64,000 nt of DNA, from positions 10,658,423 to 10,722,422 of the forward strand of contig JAQFVV010012405.1 of NCBI GenBank assembly GCA_028023455.1, read 5' to 3'. The DNA comes from Epiperipatus broadwayi. Taxonomy: Eukaryota; Onychophora; Udeonychophora; Euonychophora; Peripatidae. A model generated the notes under the pieces. That model was not told the origin of the DNA. It searched no databases and saw only the letters and a program-made list of their open reading frames with translations. Below, in pieces: positions 48,153 through 60,498 of this stretch. Every line of letters starts with the position of its first letter. Positions within the stretch are counted from its first letter, which is position 1. The position numbers and the translations under genes are program-made.

Positions 48153-50202
48153 GTACTGTTTCATTATTATTCTTACTCAAAACTTATATTGGTTGTTATT
48201 ATCAAAATTCGCTAATCGAGGTTTATTCTAAAAAAAATATGTTTGTTATTAATTTTTAATCCATAAATTATTTAGATTTATAACTTATTTATTTATATAA
48301 TATCAACAATGATATTATTGATAATTTAATAAAAACTCTATTTTCCTTTAGTAAGCCAAATTTAAAAAAATACGTTTGATAGTTGTTATAAATAAAAATA
48401 TAAAATATTAAAGTGTATTTAATAATAAAAGAAGAAAACAATACTTTATATATTAAGTTTAAAACTGCTTTTAACATATTTGATTTTAACAAATCCAAAT
48501 ATTTTTTATTTTACTTTTAGTATGAGATTGTGGGTTTTGATAGACGAATAGGGCACCTTATAAAAAAAAAAAAAAACTGTGAATAGGACAAAATCTATAA
48601 TTTTATGTATATTGCAGTAATCTCACTCTGGTATCTTTATTATTTGTCTTTAAGTCATAAGAGTTTGGATACTGAATTATACAAACAGTAATAAACCCTA
48701 TTATAAGATACATTATTAGCGCGCACACACACACAATTAATTGATGTGCACACAATGGTTCACATATGTTGGAAGTCTGAAAAACTGATTTATATATATA
48801 TGCGCATATAATATATGCACTTCGAATTAGAAAAATAAAACATAAAAAATTTTTTTTTCATTAATATTTAGGTTTTATTGTTTTATTTAATATTTGACTG
48901 AGTCTTGGAAAGCGAAAAGTCAAACCAAATCTTGTATTTAAATTTTCTTACTATTTCTTAGCCTTTAAAAAAAAATGTGAAGAGAAGTCGGACAATAAAA
49001 ATCATAAATATGTATTTTTAATAACGACTGCTGCCATTTTATATAAGTATAAAAAATTAGCATTTAATTATAAATTTTATATGTTTGTTATATACAAATC
49101 CTACTGAAACAAGGCGTAATTTAAATTATTGGCTTATAAGGATTCTCAAGCAAAACTTTATTGATATGACTATATCTATTTAATAAATAACTGGAATTGT
49201 TTTTTTTTTTTTTGTTAATGTTAATGGCTTCAAAATAGTTAGCAGATAGTAATTTAATTTAATTTAGCAAATCTTTCATTGGGCAGATTTGAATATTGTA
49301 ATAACATTGTTTTCGTTTCTTTTCTAACATTTACGTTCCCCATAACTTCCCAAACTTTATAGTTTCATTTTGAATACTAAATGAATAAATGACAAACAGT
49401 GTGTAATAGAATTTGACTTGATGGGTATTCTTTGATTATTTGTTTGTTTTGAACATGTATTAAATTGTGCTATGAATATTAATAGTTACGCTAGAAGATA
49501 TTATTTGTGAACAAATAGGTATTTATATAAATATGTGACAGCTGCCGTGTGAAACTTCACAGCAGCGAAACACTTTTATGACCTTTTATAATATTATGCA
49601 CAAAAGTCCAGCCTACGGATAATAAAAATATATCTATATATATTTAAATTATAATAGAATCTGTACGTTATAATAATGTTTGACGTTGAGAAAATTATGA
49701 AATTAAATAAACACTTAAACAATTTAAAATACAGCAGTAAATGTCATTAAGTTTAAATGGCAATAAATAAAAAAAGGGAACGATTTAGAAGTAGATATAC
49801 AATTAAGATTGTTTTTGAAAAAAATGTGTATTATTATCAAAAGTAATAAAATTAATAATGACATAGGGGTACTTTTTTTTTTCTAAATTAATCTACAAAT
49901 ATACTGTGTTAACGTGTATTCAGATTTAACCCATATATACGTGTATAAATGTATAGATTGTTTAGGTTTTTTTAAATAGGACTTTAATCATTTTCAATAA
50001 TATCCATATGAGTTAATTTATAAATATAAATAGTCTAGCTGATATATAATTATCGCACATATTTCCAACAACGTCTATGAGTATTCGTTTAAATACGCCA
50101 AAACTTACAAAATGTGTAGTCGCCTACTCTTAATTAATATTTATTAATATGTGCGTGCTTTTTATTAATGGCTCACGGAAAAGTGATTACTTCTATTTAA
50201 TT
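48153..50202 (+). other. putative intron downstream of the Rx exon
   Basis: Starts with the splice donor GTACTG. AT-rich with short CA and TA repeats. No exon encoding the second half of the homeodomain is seen. Confidence 0.6.
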
Positions 50203-50600
<398 letters not shown>

Positions 50601-52592
50601 AGACAGAGAAATAAATTGATGAAAAGAAAATTACCATTGTTAGTATAATAATTCCTTCGGTCAAATTTTTGTCGCTATAACATTGTTTACCAAGTCAAGA
50701 AATTATTTTTATACTTATGGCAACAAGTAATGCTATAGCCCTCATTTTAATTTTAGAATAACAGTATATCTATATAAAAATAACTTTTGAAAATTTATAT
50801 GATTTTTTAAATATTTTTGGTTTATCAAAATCAAGTGTACAGAATTTACGCTAGCCTTCCGTATTATAGACATAAAAATGGGGAGAACAAATTGCAAAAT
50901 AGCGCAAGTTTCAGAAGTATATATTAGAATATATGAAATCTGTTTTACAATCACTTATTATAAGAAAAAAAAATATTTCTCTTTCATAATTTGTATTTAT
51001 TTTTTATTTCATGTCAAAAATGAACGTCGCTATTAACTGCAACGCTAAATAACGTTTGTTCCATTGCCTTTAAATACAGCTACCAATGTTAAAATGTTCT
51101 ATTTATTTGTAAATTATATTTTACACATTTATACTGCTTAAAGGAATATTTCAGGAAAAATATTCATAAAAAGAACCAATTTATTGACAGCTCTTTCTTA
51201 TATATTCTTATGACTTTTCATATTTTAATTTTATTCCACAGTTATGATCTTTTCCCCTTATTTTTATTAATACTAGCATTAAGCGTAACATGCAATGTCA
51301 TCAAAGAGAAGAAATTATTCCAGCCATAAATATGTTTGCTAATTTATTAAATAGATGTTTTTTTTTATCAAGTTTTCTTTTTTATATTTCTGTTTGTGCT
51401 GCTTTATAGAGAGATACTTTGAATAACCCAATCTCTCAACTCATCAAATAATTAAAATATAAAAGTCTTTTACTAATTCTTTTTTTTTCCAGTCATGTAA
51501 AGTTTAATATTAGTGTTTATATGCCAGCAATATACTCAAGTTATTTATATTCAATTTTTCCCATCTGGGAATATTGAATCAAACGTAATCTAAGAGCAGA
51601 TTTAAATTCTTTTGATAATAATTGTACTTTATGTAGTTAGAAAAAAAAATGTTTCTATTTTCTTTAAAATGTATTAATTTTTTCCACTTTAGTTTTAAGC
51701 ATATAGCTTTTACAAACCATTGATCTTAAAAGACTACAGAGAAGTTAAATATCTTTATGTTCTCATGTTATCATTTTAATTCACACATTGAAGTCATTGT
51801 GGACTAAAAGAAATAAATTTGTTTTTGAATGATAGAAAATTGAATGTTATACATATAGTATTCTAAGGATATAGTGTTGTATTTATTTGAAAAATATCAA
51901 ATACATGACCAATGTGATTTCCAATAGAATACAAGTAACTATATTCAGTGTCTCAGTTTCATGTTACATTGCACATAAAACAATTTAAGTTCAAAATAAT
52001 TAGCTTGACTTCATGTAAAATACTGAAGTATTTTCTAATTATTATTGATTAGATTAAGTAAGAACTTCATTGTACAATTGGCTATCTGCTTGTTATGTCT
52101 GCAACAGAAGATTGAATCTAATCAGTGAAAACTTAATTTTTATCAGTCTTAAGATTTTTCAGATAGTCATCCTATAGCTATCCAAATAATTATCTAATAT
52201 TAGCCAGTAAACGTCTAGTTAATCTATAATAGCGGGTATAATAAAAATACAAAGGCACTCAAGCATCATTTCCAAAGCATGATAAATCTGATGAATTGTA
52301 GTTTTTTCTTCATTGATTTTCTATTATAGGCTGTTAGAGTTACCTTTTCCAGAAGCACAATATTTAAAGTATATTTATTTTACTTTTTACTTTATATTGT
52401 AGCGAAATTTTTTTCAGTAAAATTATATTATTTTACATATATGTTTCATGCTTTTAAAAAATCAATCTTTATACAAATCTATGAAATTGTTCCAACTAAT
52501 TTAATGCTATAAATATAAATGTATTTAGAACTTAAAAATTAATGCATAATAATCTAAATGATTGTTCTTAGTTTAAAAATGTTAATTTTATA
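50601..52592. other. AT-rich non-coding DNA (possible Rx intron)
   Basis: Nothing recognisable. Confidence 0.5.
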
Positions 52593-52613
52593 AAGAGAGA
52601 GAGAGAGAGAGAT

Positions 52614-52646
<33 letters not shown>

Positions 52647-52773
52647 CAGAGAGAGAGACAGAGAGAGAGAGACAGAGAGAGAGAGACAGAGAGAGAGAGA
52701 TACAGAGAGAGAGAGACAGAGAGAGAGACAGAGAGAGAGAGACAGAGAGAGAGAGAGACAGAGAGAGAGAGAA
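52593..52773. repeat. (GA)n with periodic GACA interruptions
   Basis: A GA repeat in which ACAG recurs every 10-14 bases, giving a punctuated pattern rather than pure GA. Long Ser/Leu frames on the minus strand are artefacts. Confidence 0.95.
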
Positions 52774-54929
52774 ACTTGAGTAGTACATTCTTTTTATTTA
52801 TCATGATTGAAGTATTTTTTAGTGCCAATAATATCATTTCTGAACCTTACTACATAATAGGAATTTGATTTGCCATTTATAATTAAAATAATCAAATAAA
52901 GATTCATTAACATATTAAACAAATGATTATTATAGTCTTATTATTATTAGCTCTTAGTGGAATTTCTATATGGATTTATAAATAGTAAGAAACAGGATAA
53001 TTGCTAATATTATTGTTTATTTAATGACAACTCACCACATAATCTGAGAAAGTTTTAATTGAAGTTGAAACCAACTTTCTTTATTTTGAATGAATTGACA
53101 TTAATTGTATGAATAATTTATGTGATGTGAAAAATAACAAAATTAATTTTAAAGATTAAAGTTTTTGATTCGCAGAGTAGTTTGGTGCAGTAGTAGACAG
53201 GCAGACTTTAGAATTGAAGATTCTTTTTTTTTTTTTTTTTTGCATAGCCTATTGCTTAGATGGCTCAAATGTCACATGACCTTTTGAGCAACGAATCATT
53301 TGATTTTTATTTTTTTTAAATTTGATTGTTTATAATAAAAGATAATTTTCATCCATCAATATGTTTATAATCTTTGCAAATCTTCAATTCTACATTTCTC
53401 TTCCCATCTCTTATATAATCCAACAAGTCAATTTTCTCCATCCTTTCTTTTTGTTACCATTCTCCATTCTTTCCGAAACATCTTTCATTAAACTATTTTT
53501 CTCTTTCTATCTTCATTTTTGCAATCAATATTTATTTTCCATTTACTCTTTCCAAAATTACTTCACTTGCTTTTTTATCCACCTAACTAATTTTCTTTAT
53601 TCTTCTACACTACATCTCAATTATTTCGATCATTACTATTTATATAATATTAAAACAATTAATGTAAAGTTTAATTTTAAAACTCTGCTAATAAATACAT
53701 TTACAATATCACATAATTTTATAAACTGAATATGTTATCACTTAACTGACAATTAAATTATATAAACTAATTATTCACAACCCAATATTTAAAATATCAA
53801 TTAAAGCCTCCTTGATTTAAGCTGACATGAATTTAATTAGCTTTGATAATAAATGATGACTTTGGCTAGATATTTTGAATATTGATTATTAAATGATTTA
53901 TTAATCCTTCCATTGGCCAAATAACATAATTAAATTAATACTACCTCTGCCAAATTAATTTTTCATATTTGTGTCCATCATTTCAAACACATTTTCAATA
54001 AAATAAAACAATTTTAATGTAATTAAAAAATAATAAAGACTATAAATTTATTCAAGGAAATTATAGTCTTATAGATTTTTTTTTTTGTTTCCTACAATCT
54101 AATTATAAATCCTTTAAGAAACATTACATAACTATAAATATAAATTATATTTAATGATTAAAAATTATATTTCAAATAAAAACCACTTTGAAATAATATA
54201 TCAAAAACTCTTTATAATTCTTCGTGCCTTATAAATACAATATAAACAAGCATTTTCATTTTGTATATTATTAGTATGGTAATAGGACTTTTAAACTATA
54301 GATGTTTTTTGTTATTAACTTCTTATATCTAGAAATAAAAACAAAACTTGTAATGCAGATGTTTTATCATTCTATTGATTTCTTTCATTCTAAAATTACA
54401 AAACAGCAAATCAATGTACAGAATAATCAAATACCATCAGAATAGCATTGCACCAAAAAAATATTATTTTACTCTGATTAGAAGTAGGTTACAAAAGTTA
54501 TCTTTATAATATGGAGTCTTTATAATATGGAGTCAGACATAGAGTTGTTGCTGTTTTTCTTTGCTATGGCACAATTTCTTTTGATTTTCTATTTACAATA
54601 TATTTATTAACACTAATAAATATTTTTATTTTTTTTTTAATAATACATTGAAACAATTTGTCAATATGACAAGATTAAAATTTTAAAAGCTATAATATAA
54701 AAACATTTTACAGAGGTCAAACCATCAGTTACATAATACTAGGATACAACGTTGATTTTAAAAGAACACAGAAACTGTATTCCTTTATATGAACTTCAAT
54801 GTCACATGGTTTGTAATTAATTTAAAACTTAGTAATTTTAAGGATTTAAACACATTGATCCCAAGCTATTAAATACATATTACCATATTTTTGGTCATGC
54901 GAAACAACCCCCTCTCTCCCGCCTCATAT
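52774..54929. other. AT-rich non-coding DNA
   Basis: A pyrimidine-rich plus strand at about 53350-53650 (122 open codons) gives a purine-rich reverse strand like the LINE's sense strand. No motif confirms a LINE fragment. Confidence 0.5.
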
Positions 54930-55032
54930 ATATAATACAAATGTCCGTTAATGAAAAAAACACTGTAATAACAATTAAAATAATAAATATAATGGTGTTT
55001 AACTATTATACACACTTTCAATCCGCAGAAAT
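54930..55032. repeat. hairpin-type dispersed repeat, copy 2 (unpaired)
   Basis: Matches 40198-40295: AATGTCCGTTAAT, TGTAATAACAAT, AATAAATATAATGGT, TAACTATTATACACA. The reversed arm is missing and a (TA)n run follows directly. Confidence 0.7.
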
Positions 55033-55731
55033 ATATATATATATATATATAAGCGTATTAGCACCTGACCATGTATATGTTGTAAATACATTCATAAGTT
55101 AGATATATGATTTAATTTTAGATTTAAATTATGACACCTTTTAAATATCTTTTTAATCTAATGCAATAGGATGTCTTATAGCTATTCTATTAGGAAAAGT
55201 AAAGTTAGCTGGTGGTTCATTAATTTAATGGAATGCTTGAAATGGGGCAACAGGTTAATATGAAAATATGATAAATTGCGAAACGTGTTAAAGCTGGTGT
55301 TCGCAATTATGTCTAATTGCCTATAAAAACCAAAATAGCATGCTATTTATGTAAAACATCAGATGGTTGAATGTGCATTTAAACCCAAAGGCAAATAAGC
55401 AAATAGTTGTGAAAATAATAATATATATATATATATACACACACACCTACCGAATTTTGTCTTTGTGTTAAGATATTTAAAAGACTTTTATTTGATAACC
55501 TTTTATAAAGTATTACCATTGCATCAAATTAAAAATCATGAAGTATTTATATAAAATAAATAATAATTAAATACAATAATAAGATAATTATTGAATAAAG
55601 TGTTCATTCCGGATCTTTTTTTTTGTCAACCTTGGGTTTGTTTCGCGCCTAATATTCTATATTTAATATTCACTGCATGTAAATTTTGTAATCAATTCTG
55701 TTCATTTTTTTTTTTCATGTGTCATAGCATA
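55033..55731. other. AT-rich non-coding DNA
   Basis: Contains (TA)n at about 55030-55050 and 55423-55437 plus a small inverted repeat (ATTGCGAAAC with GTTCGCAAT, about 55275-55308). No gene recognised. Confidence 0.5.
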
Positions 55732-55806
55732 GGCCGGGAAGCGAACCCGCTAACCCGGGACAACTTCTTGTAAGGAAGCTGTGCTGACTTCTCGATCACC
55801 AACGCT
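55732..55806 (-). ncRNA. tRNA-Val(TAC)-like sequence (pseudogene or SINE head)
   Basis: On the minus strand the order is GGTGATCGAGAAGTCAGCAC, then an anticodon arm CTTC-CTTACAA-GAAG with TAC in the anticodon position, then two B-box-like motifs (CCCGGGTTAGC and GGGTTCGCTTCCCGG). The acceptor ends do not pair well (GCGTTGG against CCGGCCT), so a working tRNA is unlikely. It is GC-rich against its AT-rich surroundings. Confidence 0.55.
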
Positions 55807-58800
55807 TGACAATTAAATATAAAATTCTGTTCATATTTAATAGCTGTTCAGATTGAAATGTGTTACTGCTAAATACCGTCAGCACATTAATGTAGCAAAA
55901 TTATGGCTCAGTATTTATTTGCTTTATAAGTAGCTGCATTATACATTTAAAAAATAGTATATACTTTAAAAAAAAAAAAAAAATTATTGCAGAGCAAATG
56001 ACTCTAAAAAAATCACTTATAAAGGAAACGTAAAGAAGAAGGGAAGTGTTAACAGATTTTCCAATCATTAAGTAGTGAGATTTGGAAGAAAAATTTATAC
56101 TAGTTTTACTTTCTAAAAATATCAGATACCAATTGGCCAACCATACTTCGGGTTATAAAAAAGCAAGATCGATTTGCTATCTCTGTATCTAAAGATCATA
56201 ATATTTATACAAATAATTATATCACATCAAATAAATCAATTTTCTGAGTCTTATGATGCGGTGTTAATATATCACCTTATATATCTACCCTATTTATAAT
56301 ATGCATTTGAATCCAGTTAAAAAAATTGAAACCGTTTTATGTTAATAATCATCCATAACTTTTTTGCACATAACTAGCCCATAGACAACCAAGTTTATAA
56401 CCCATAACACATAGACAACCAAGTTTATAATCCATAATTGCTTGTTAAAAAGGTATCTAGTCACTTTAGTGGTGGTCCATGATATGCTTGAGCAGGGGTG
56501 CTTTATTACAGTGTAGTTGATAAGTAAGCAAAAAACAACAACAACAACAACAAAAAAAACAGAGCGTTTCGAATTTCGAATTTCGCAACCACACAAACAA
56601 TTTTATTTTATTTTTTTAACAATCATTGTTAAAAGATTTGTTGTATTTATTAGTTGTACTAACTGCTGTTTGGCAAATAATAATGCTTGGAGTTCGACCT
56701 TGATTTTTTATTAGAATTTTTTTATGTAATGACAATTGGGAAAATATTTATATTTTAAAATATTCAACACTAACATTCATCATCATAAATATTTAAAACA
56801 ATATTTCTTTTATTATTTTGTTATATTTTTCAGTAATAAATATTTATATATAAATATTAATTACAAGGAAAAAAAGAATATTTGATTGCTTATTCTGAAT
56901 AAAAACCTTTAAAAAATTATCCACTCTGAAGAAAAACCATAATAAGTAAAAATATCACACTGAAATATCGTTTGGCACTGTTAAGATAAACCACAACATA
57001 TAAACACACCATGCTCAAACAACTATTAATACTTCTTTAGAACTAGCTTCAATGATTTTAGTTATGCATTCATAAAAGCAAATGAATATTAGTGGAAATT
57101 CATCGAATATAACATTTCTGGCACTGCCCAATTAGCAGCATCTTTGAATAGAATCTTAAACATCACTTAAAATTATGCAAATAATGAATGATTGTTATAT
57201 TATGGATATTTTCAAGGTTGAATTTAATAACTATTTTTTCTGGTGAGCTTCAGTATTGTAGTGCTTATGAACCAGTCACCACTGTAGTTAAACAAGAATA
57301 AAAAAAACTATTTATATCTTTCCCACTAACAATTTGTTTATTCCTGATAAGTAATGTTTACCCTTTTATTATTTTTATATAAAAATTTTGGAAGTTTGTT
57401 ATCCTATAATATTTTTAAAGATGGTTTACACTTTATATTAAATAAATACATTGTATAATTTTTTAGCATGTATCTACAGTGATGCTTTTAATACAATAGG
57501 TAAATCATTAATAATTTTATTAATTTTAGATTAGCATTAATTTTTTAAACTTTCATTTGTTATATTTACTTGTTAGCACTCAACATATTTCTGCAGTCTT
57601 TAAATTAATTGTAAATTTCTGTGATAATTTTTAGTATGAAATATAAGTCGACTATCATTAATTAAACAACTTTAGTAACTTCATTGCTTCAATTAAGATT
57701 ACACACAAGTTAATTTTATTTTTTCATATATTTTTAATTGTATTTTTCAATAAAAAAATTAAATCAATTTTTTATTTTTTAGAATTTTATTAAAACAAAT
57801 AAAAATGAAATTAATCTTTAAAATAAAATATTGATTTTGCAAATGGGAAAAAATTGCAATAATGTTGTCAACACAAATAATACCATACTAGGCTTTAATT
57901 TAAGAAATGTATGTAATGAAAATTATCAAATTATTATGTTGCAATAAATTTAATTTAAACAATATTTCCTAAAAATAAAAATAGTTTTAAAATATTAAAA
58001 ATAAACTTTTCATTTTTAAAAAAGTCAATAATAAAATTATTGGCAATGTTTGCCATTTGATGCTAATTAAAATTTTAGACTTGTTTTCTCCTAAAATGGA
58101 TATTTATTAAAATAAAAGTTATGGAAAACTATAATATACTTATTAAGAAATAAATATTTAATATTTTACAAAAAGAAAGTAAATAATTAAACAAAAAATA
58201 TTTTTGTCAATATTAATATCTATAAAAGCAAAGGTTTTTTTTTTCTCCTGAGTCTTTTCTAGTCTTCATGTTGATGTATAAGACAATAATTACTCATAAA
58301 ATGTTAATTATCTAAATAATTTTCACATGCTAAAAATGCTATAAGCTATATTTTTATTGAATGTTTTTATCATAAAGTGATCTTTATAGATTTTTGCTCT
58401 TGACAGTATTTCAATTTGTTTGTAGAACAAATGTAATATTTATGTAAAAACCATGCAAATGATATAATTAAAAATATTATATGATCAAAATTAAAAAGTA
58501 TTATTTGATTTATTTTTTTAATAACTGCTATGTAGCAGCATTGTGCTGATATAAATTTAAACATATTCTATATTTTAAAGTGTTGTTATATTTTAACAAG
58601 AAAGTATTTCTCTATATTCCATCTATGAATAGTACAATTTAATGTTATAAATTTTTCTGAAGAATATGGGTTTACAATGAAAAGTAAGGGAGAAGGTGTA
58701 TTATTAAAATTCAAAATTTTCATAAGCTCATATATGCTATGGCGTTAATAGCAGTCTATTTATAATATATTAAAAACAAAATATTTTATAATCAGCTTAT

Positions 58801-59445
58801 TTATTTGTCATATCCCCTCTAATATTTGGTAGTTTTTAGTTATTGCTGCTAGCATTTTTCTGACAATATATTTTTAAAAAAGTAATTATAATCTTTATCA
58901 TAAAATTTGAATAGAATAACAGTTGCTTTTTTAAAGTACTTAATTATCCATATTAATAATTTTAAAAAAATGTTTAATATATGACAAAAAGACTACCATT
59001 TTGCTTTAAAATGATCTATGCTACATTTTTTTGGAAAACTTTTTATTTGACAGTAGGTTAATGATTTAACTTTATTTAAACAATATTTATCCTTGATTTA
59101 TTGCAATCCACATTATTACACAAAGAAGAGTTAATCAGTGCAAGAATAGTGATTCTTATTGTCATTTTTATGATCTGGGATTGATCTGGATTAAAGGCAA
59201 TTTGAAATTATTTTCAATAGGTTTGGGATTTTTTCAGACTTTAAGTAGAGTATAAAATAAGAATTCTCACTATTCAATAAACTTATTAATTATTATTTCT
59301 TCAATGTTTCTCTTTGAGGTTCCTTGGAGAGATTTTTATCCTTCAGTTGGCAATTAAAAAACTTTTTTGCATATTTATATTTTAGCTGACATATAATTTT
59401 AATGTTTTCTCAAAAAGCACTCTAATTTGATATCATGGCATTCCT
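55807..59445. other. AT-rich non-coding DNA
   Basis: The only structure seen is a 30-bp tandem duplication (CATAGACAACCAAGTTTATA at 56380 and 56410). No exon or RNA gene recognised. Confidence 0.5.
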
Positions 59446-59790
59446 CATCATCATCAACCATTATCAATCCACTGCAGGATGAAGGTCTCTCCAAGTTTAA
59501 TCCATCTTCTCTGATCTTTAGATTCTCTTCCCCACAACACCCCTGCACATTTTCTTATTTCATCCATCCATCTCACATGTGGTCTCTTTCTGGGTCTTTT
59601 ACAATCTCTTGGAATCCAGTTTAAAATTTCAATTGTCCATCTATTATCATCTCTTCTAGCAATATGTCCAGCCCAACTCCATTTCAATCTTTTAATTTTT
59701 TCAATAAGGTCAGTAACACCTGATTGTTGTCTTACCCATACATTGCATTTTCGATCTCTTCTTGTTACTCCCAACATACATCTCTCCATA
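59446..59790 (-). mobile_element. RTE 3' tail fragment, minus strand
   Basis: The minus strand 59789-59454 encodes 111 residues of the RTE C-terminus without interruption (MERCMLGVTRRDRKCN, TDLIEKIKRLKWSWAGH, DCKRPRKRPHVRWMDE, LQWIDNG), followed by the (GAT)n tail. It is better preserved than the copy at 15396-18687, which has stops in the same region. 5' truncated, as is usual for LINEs. Confidence 0.92.
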
Positions 59791-59816
59791 CTAAAGGCTA
59801 AACAATGTTAGCATAA

Positions 59817-60403
59817 ATTTGTACTGAACTATTTCCTTTTAGTGATAAGGAAGAAATAGATAAGGAGGACCACAAGGTATTAGAAAATGTTATAGATAGA
59901 GCAGAAAAAGTAGATTATGAAACAGTATTGATAGGAGATTCACTAATTAGAGAATGTGGGGATATAATTGCAAGGGAAAATAGAAGTAGGTATGTAAGAG
60001 TATGTTTGCCTGGAGCTAGAATTAGGGATGTAGCAGATAAAGTTAAAAAACAAGGTAGTAGAGATGTATATGTTATGGTGGGGACTAATAATTTATTAGA
60101 ATCATCAGAGAGAATAATGATTATGTAGATTTGATTAGGAATTTGATTATGATTAAAGGAAGAGTAGGAATAGTTGGATTATTACCAAGGTTTGACAAGA
60201 GTTATTTGTTAGATAGGGCATCTTCTATAAATGAGAGATTGAAAAAATTGTGTGAGAGAAATAATGTTATGTTTGTGGATGTGTGGGATTGTTTTATTGG
60301 AAAGAGAGAGTTATATAGTAAAGATGGGTTGCATTTAGGAAAACAAGGAAGTGAAGTTTTAGGGAGTTTGATTTATAAAGAATTTTTTTCGGGAAACTTA
60401 TAA
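59817..60403 (+). pseudogene. LINE ORF1, SGNH (GDSL-type) hydrolase domain, frameshifted
   Basis: The frame is open from 59817 with no suitable ATG at the start (truncated N-terminus). Block I is VLIGDSLIREC (nucleophile Ser), then RVCLPGARIRDV (block II Gly), VMVGTNNLL (block III Asn) and YSKDGLHLGKQG (block V, Asp-x-x-His). All four catalytic elements are present. A frameshift in the GAGAGA run at about 60105-60112 ends the first frame at 60128; the second frame continues to 60403. Related esterase domains in LINE ORF1 proteins are thought to act on lipids or membranes; the role here is inferred only. Confidence 0.85.
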
Positions 60404-60498
60404 AGGGGGGTGGGTTTTTAAATTGTAATATTATTAAAAAGAATGGATGAAATATAAGAAGTAAGCAAAAGGAATTTGATTTTGATATAAATATAGAT

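Noticed and set aside
52568-52837. Ser/Leu-rich frames on the minus strand
   Set aside because: Translation of the GA/GACA repeat.
53361-53729. 122-codon open frame rich in Phe, Leu, Ser and Ile
   Set aside because: Pyrimidine-rich low-complexity DNA; possibly the antisense of an old purine-rich LINE fragment, but no motif supports either reading.
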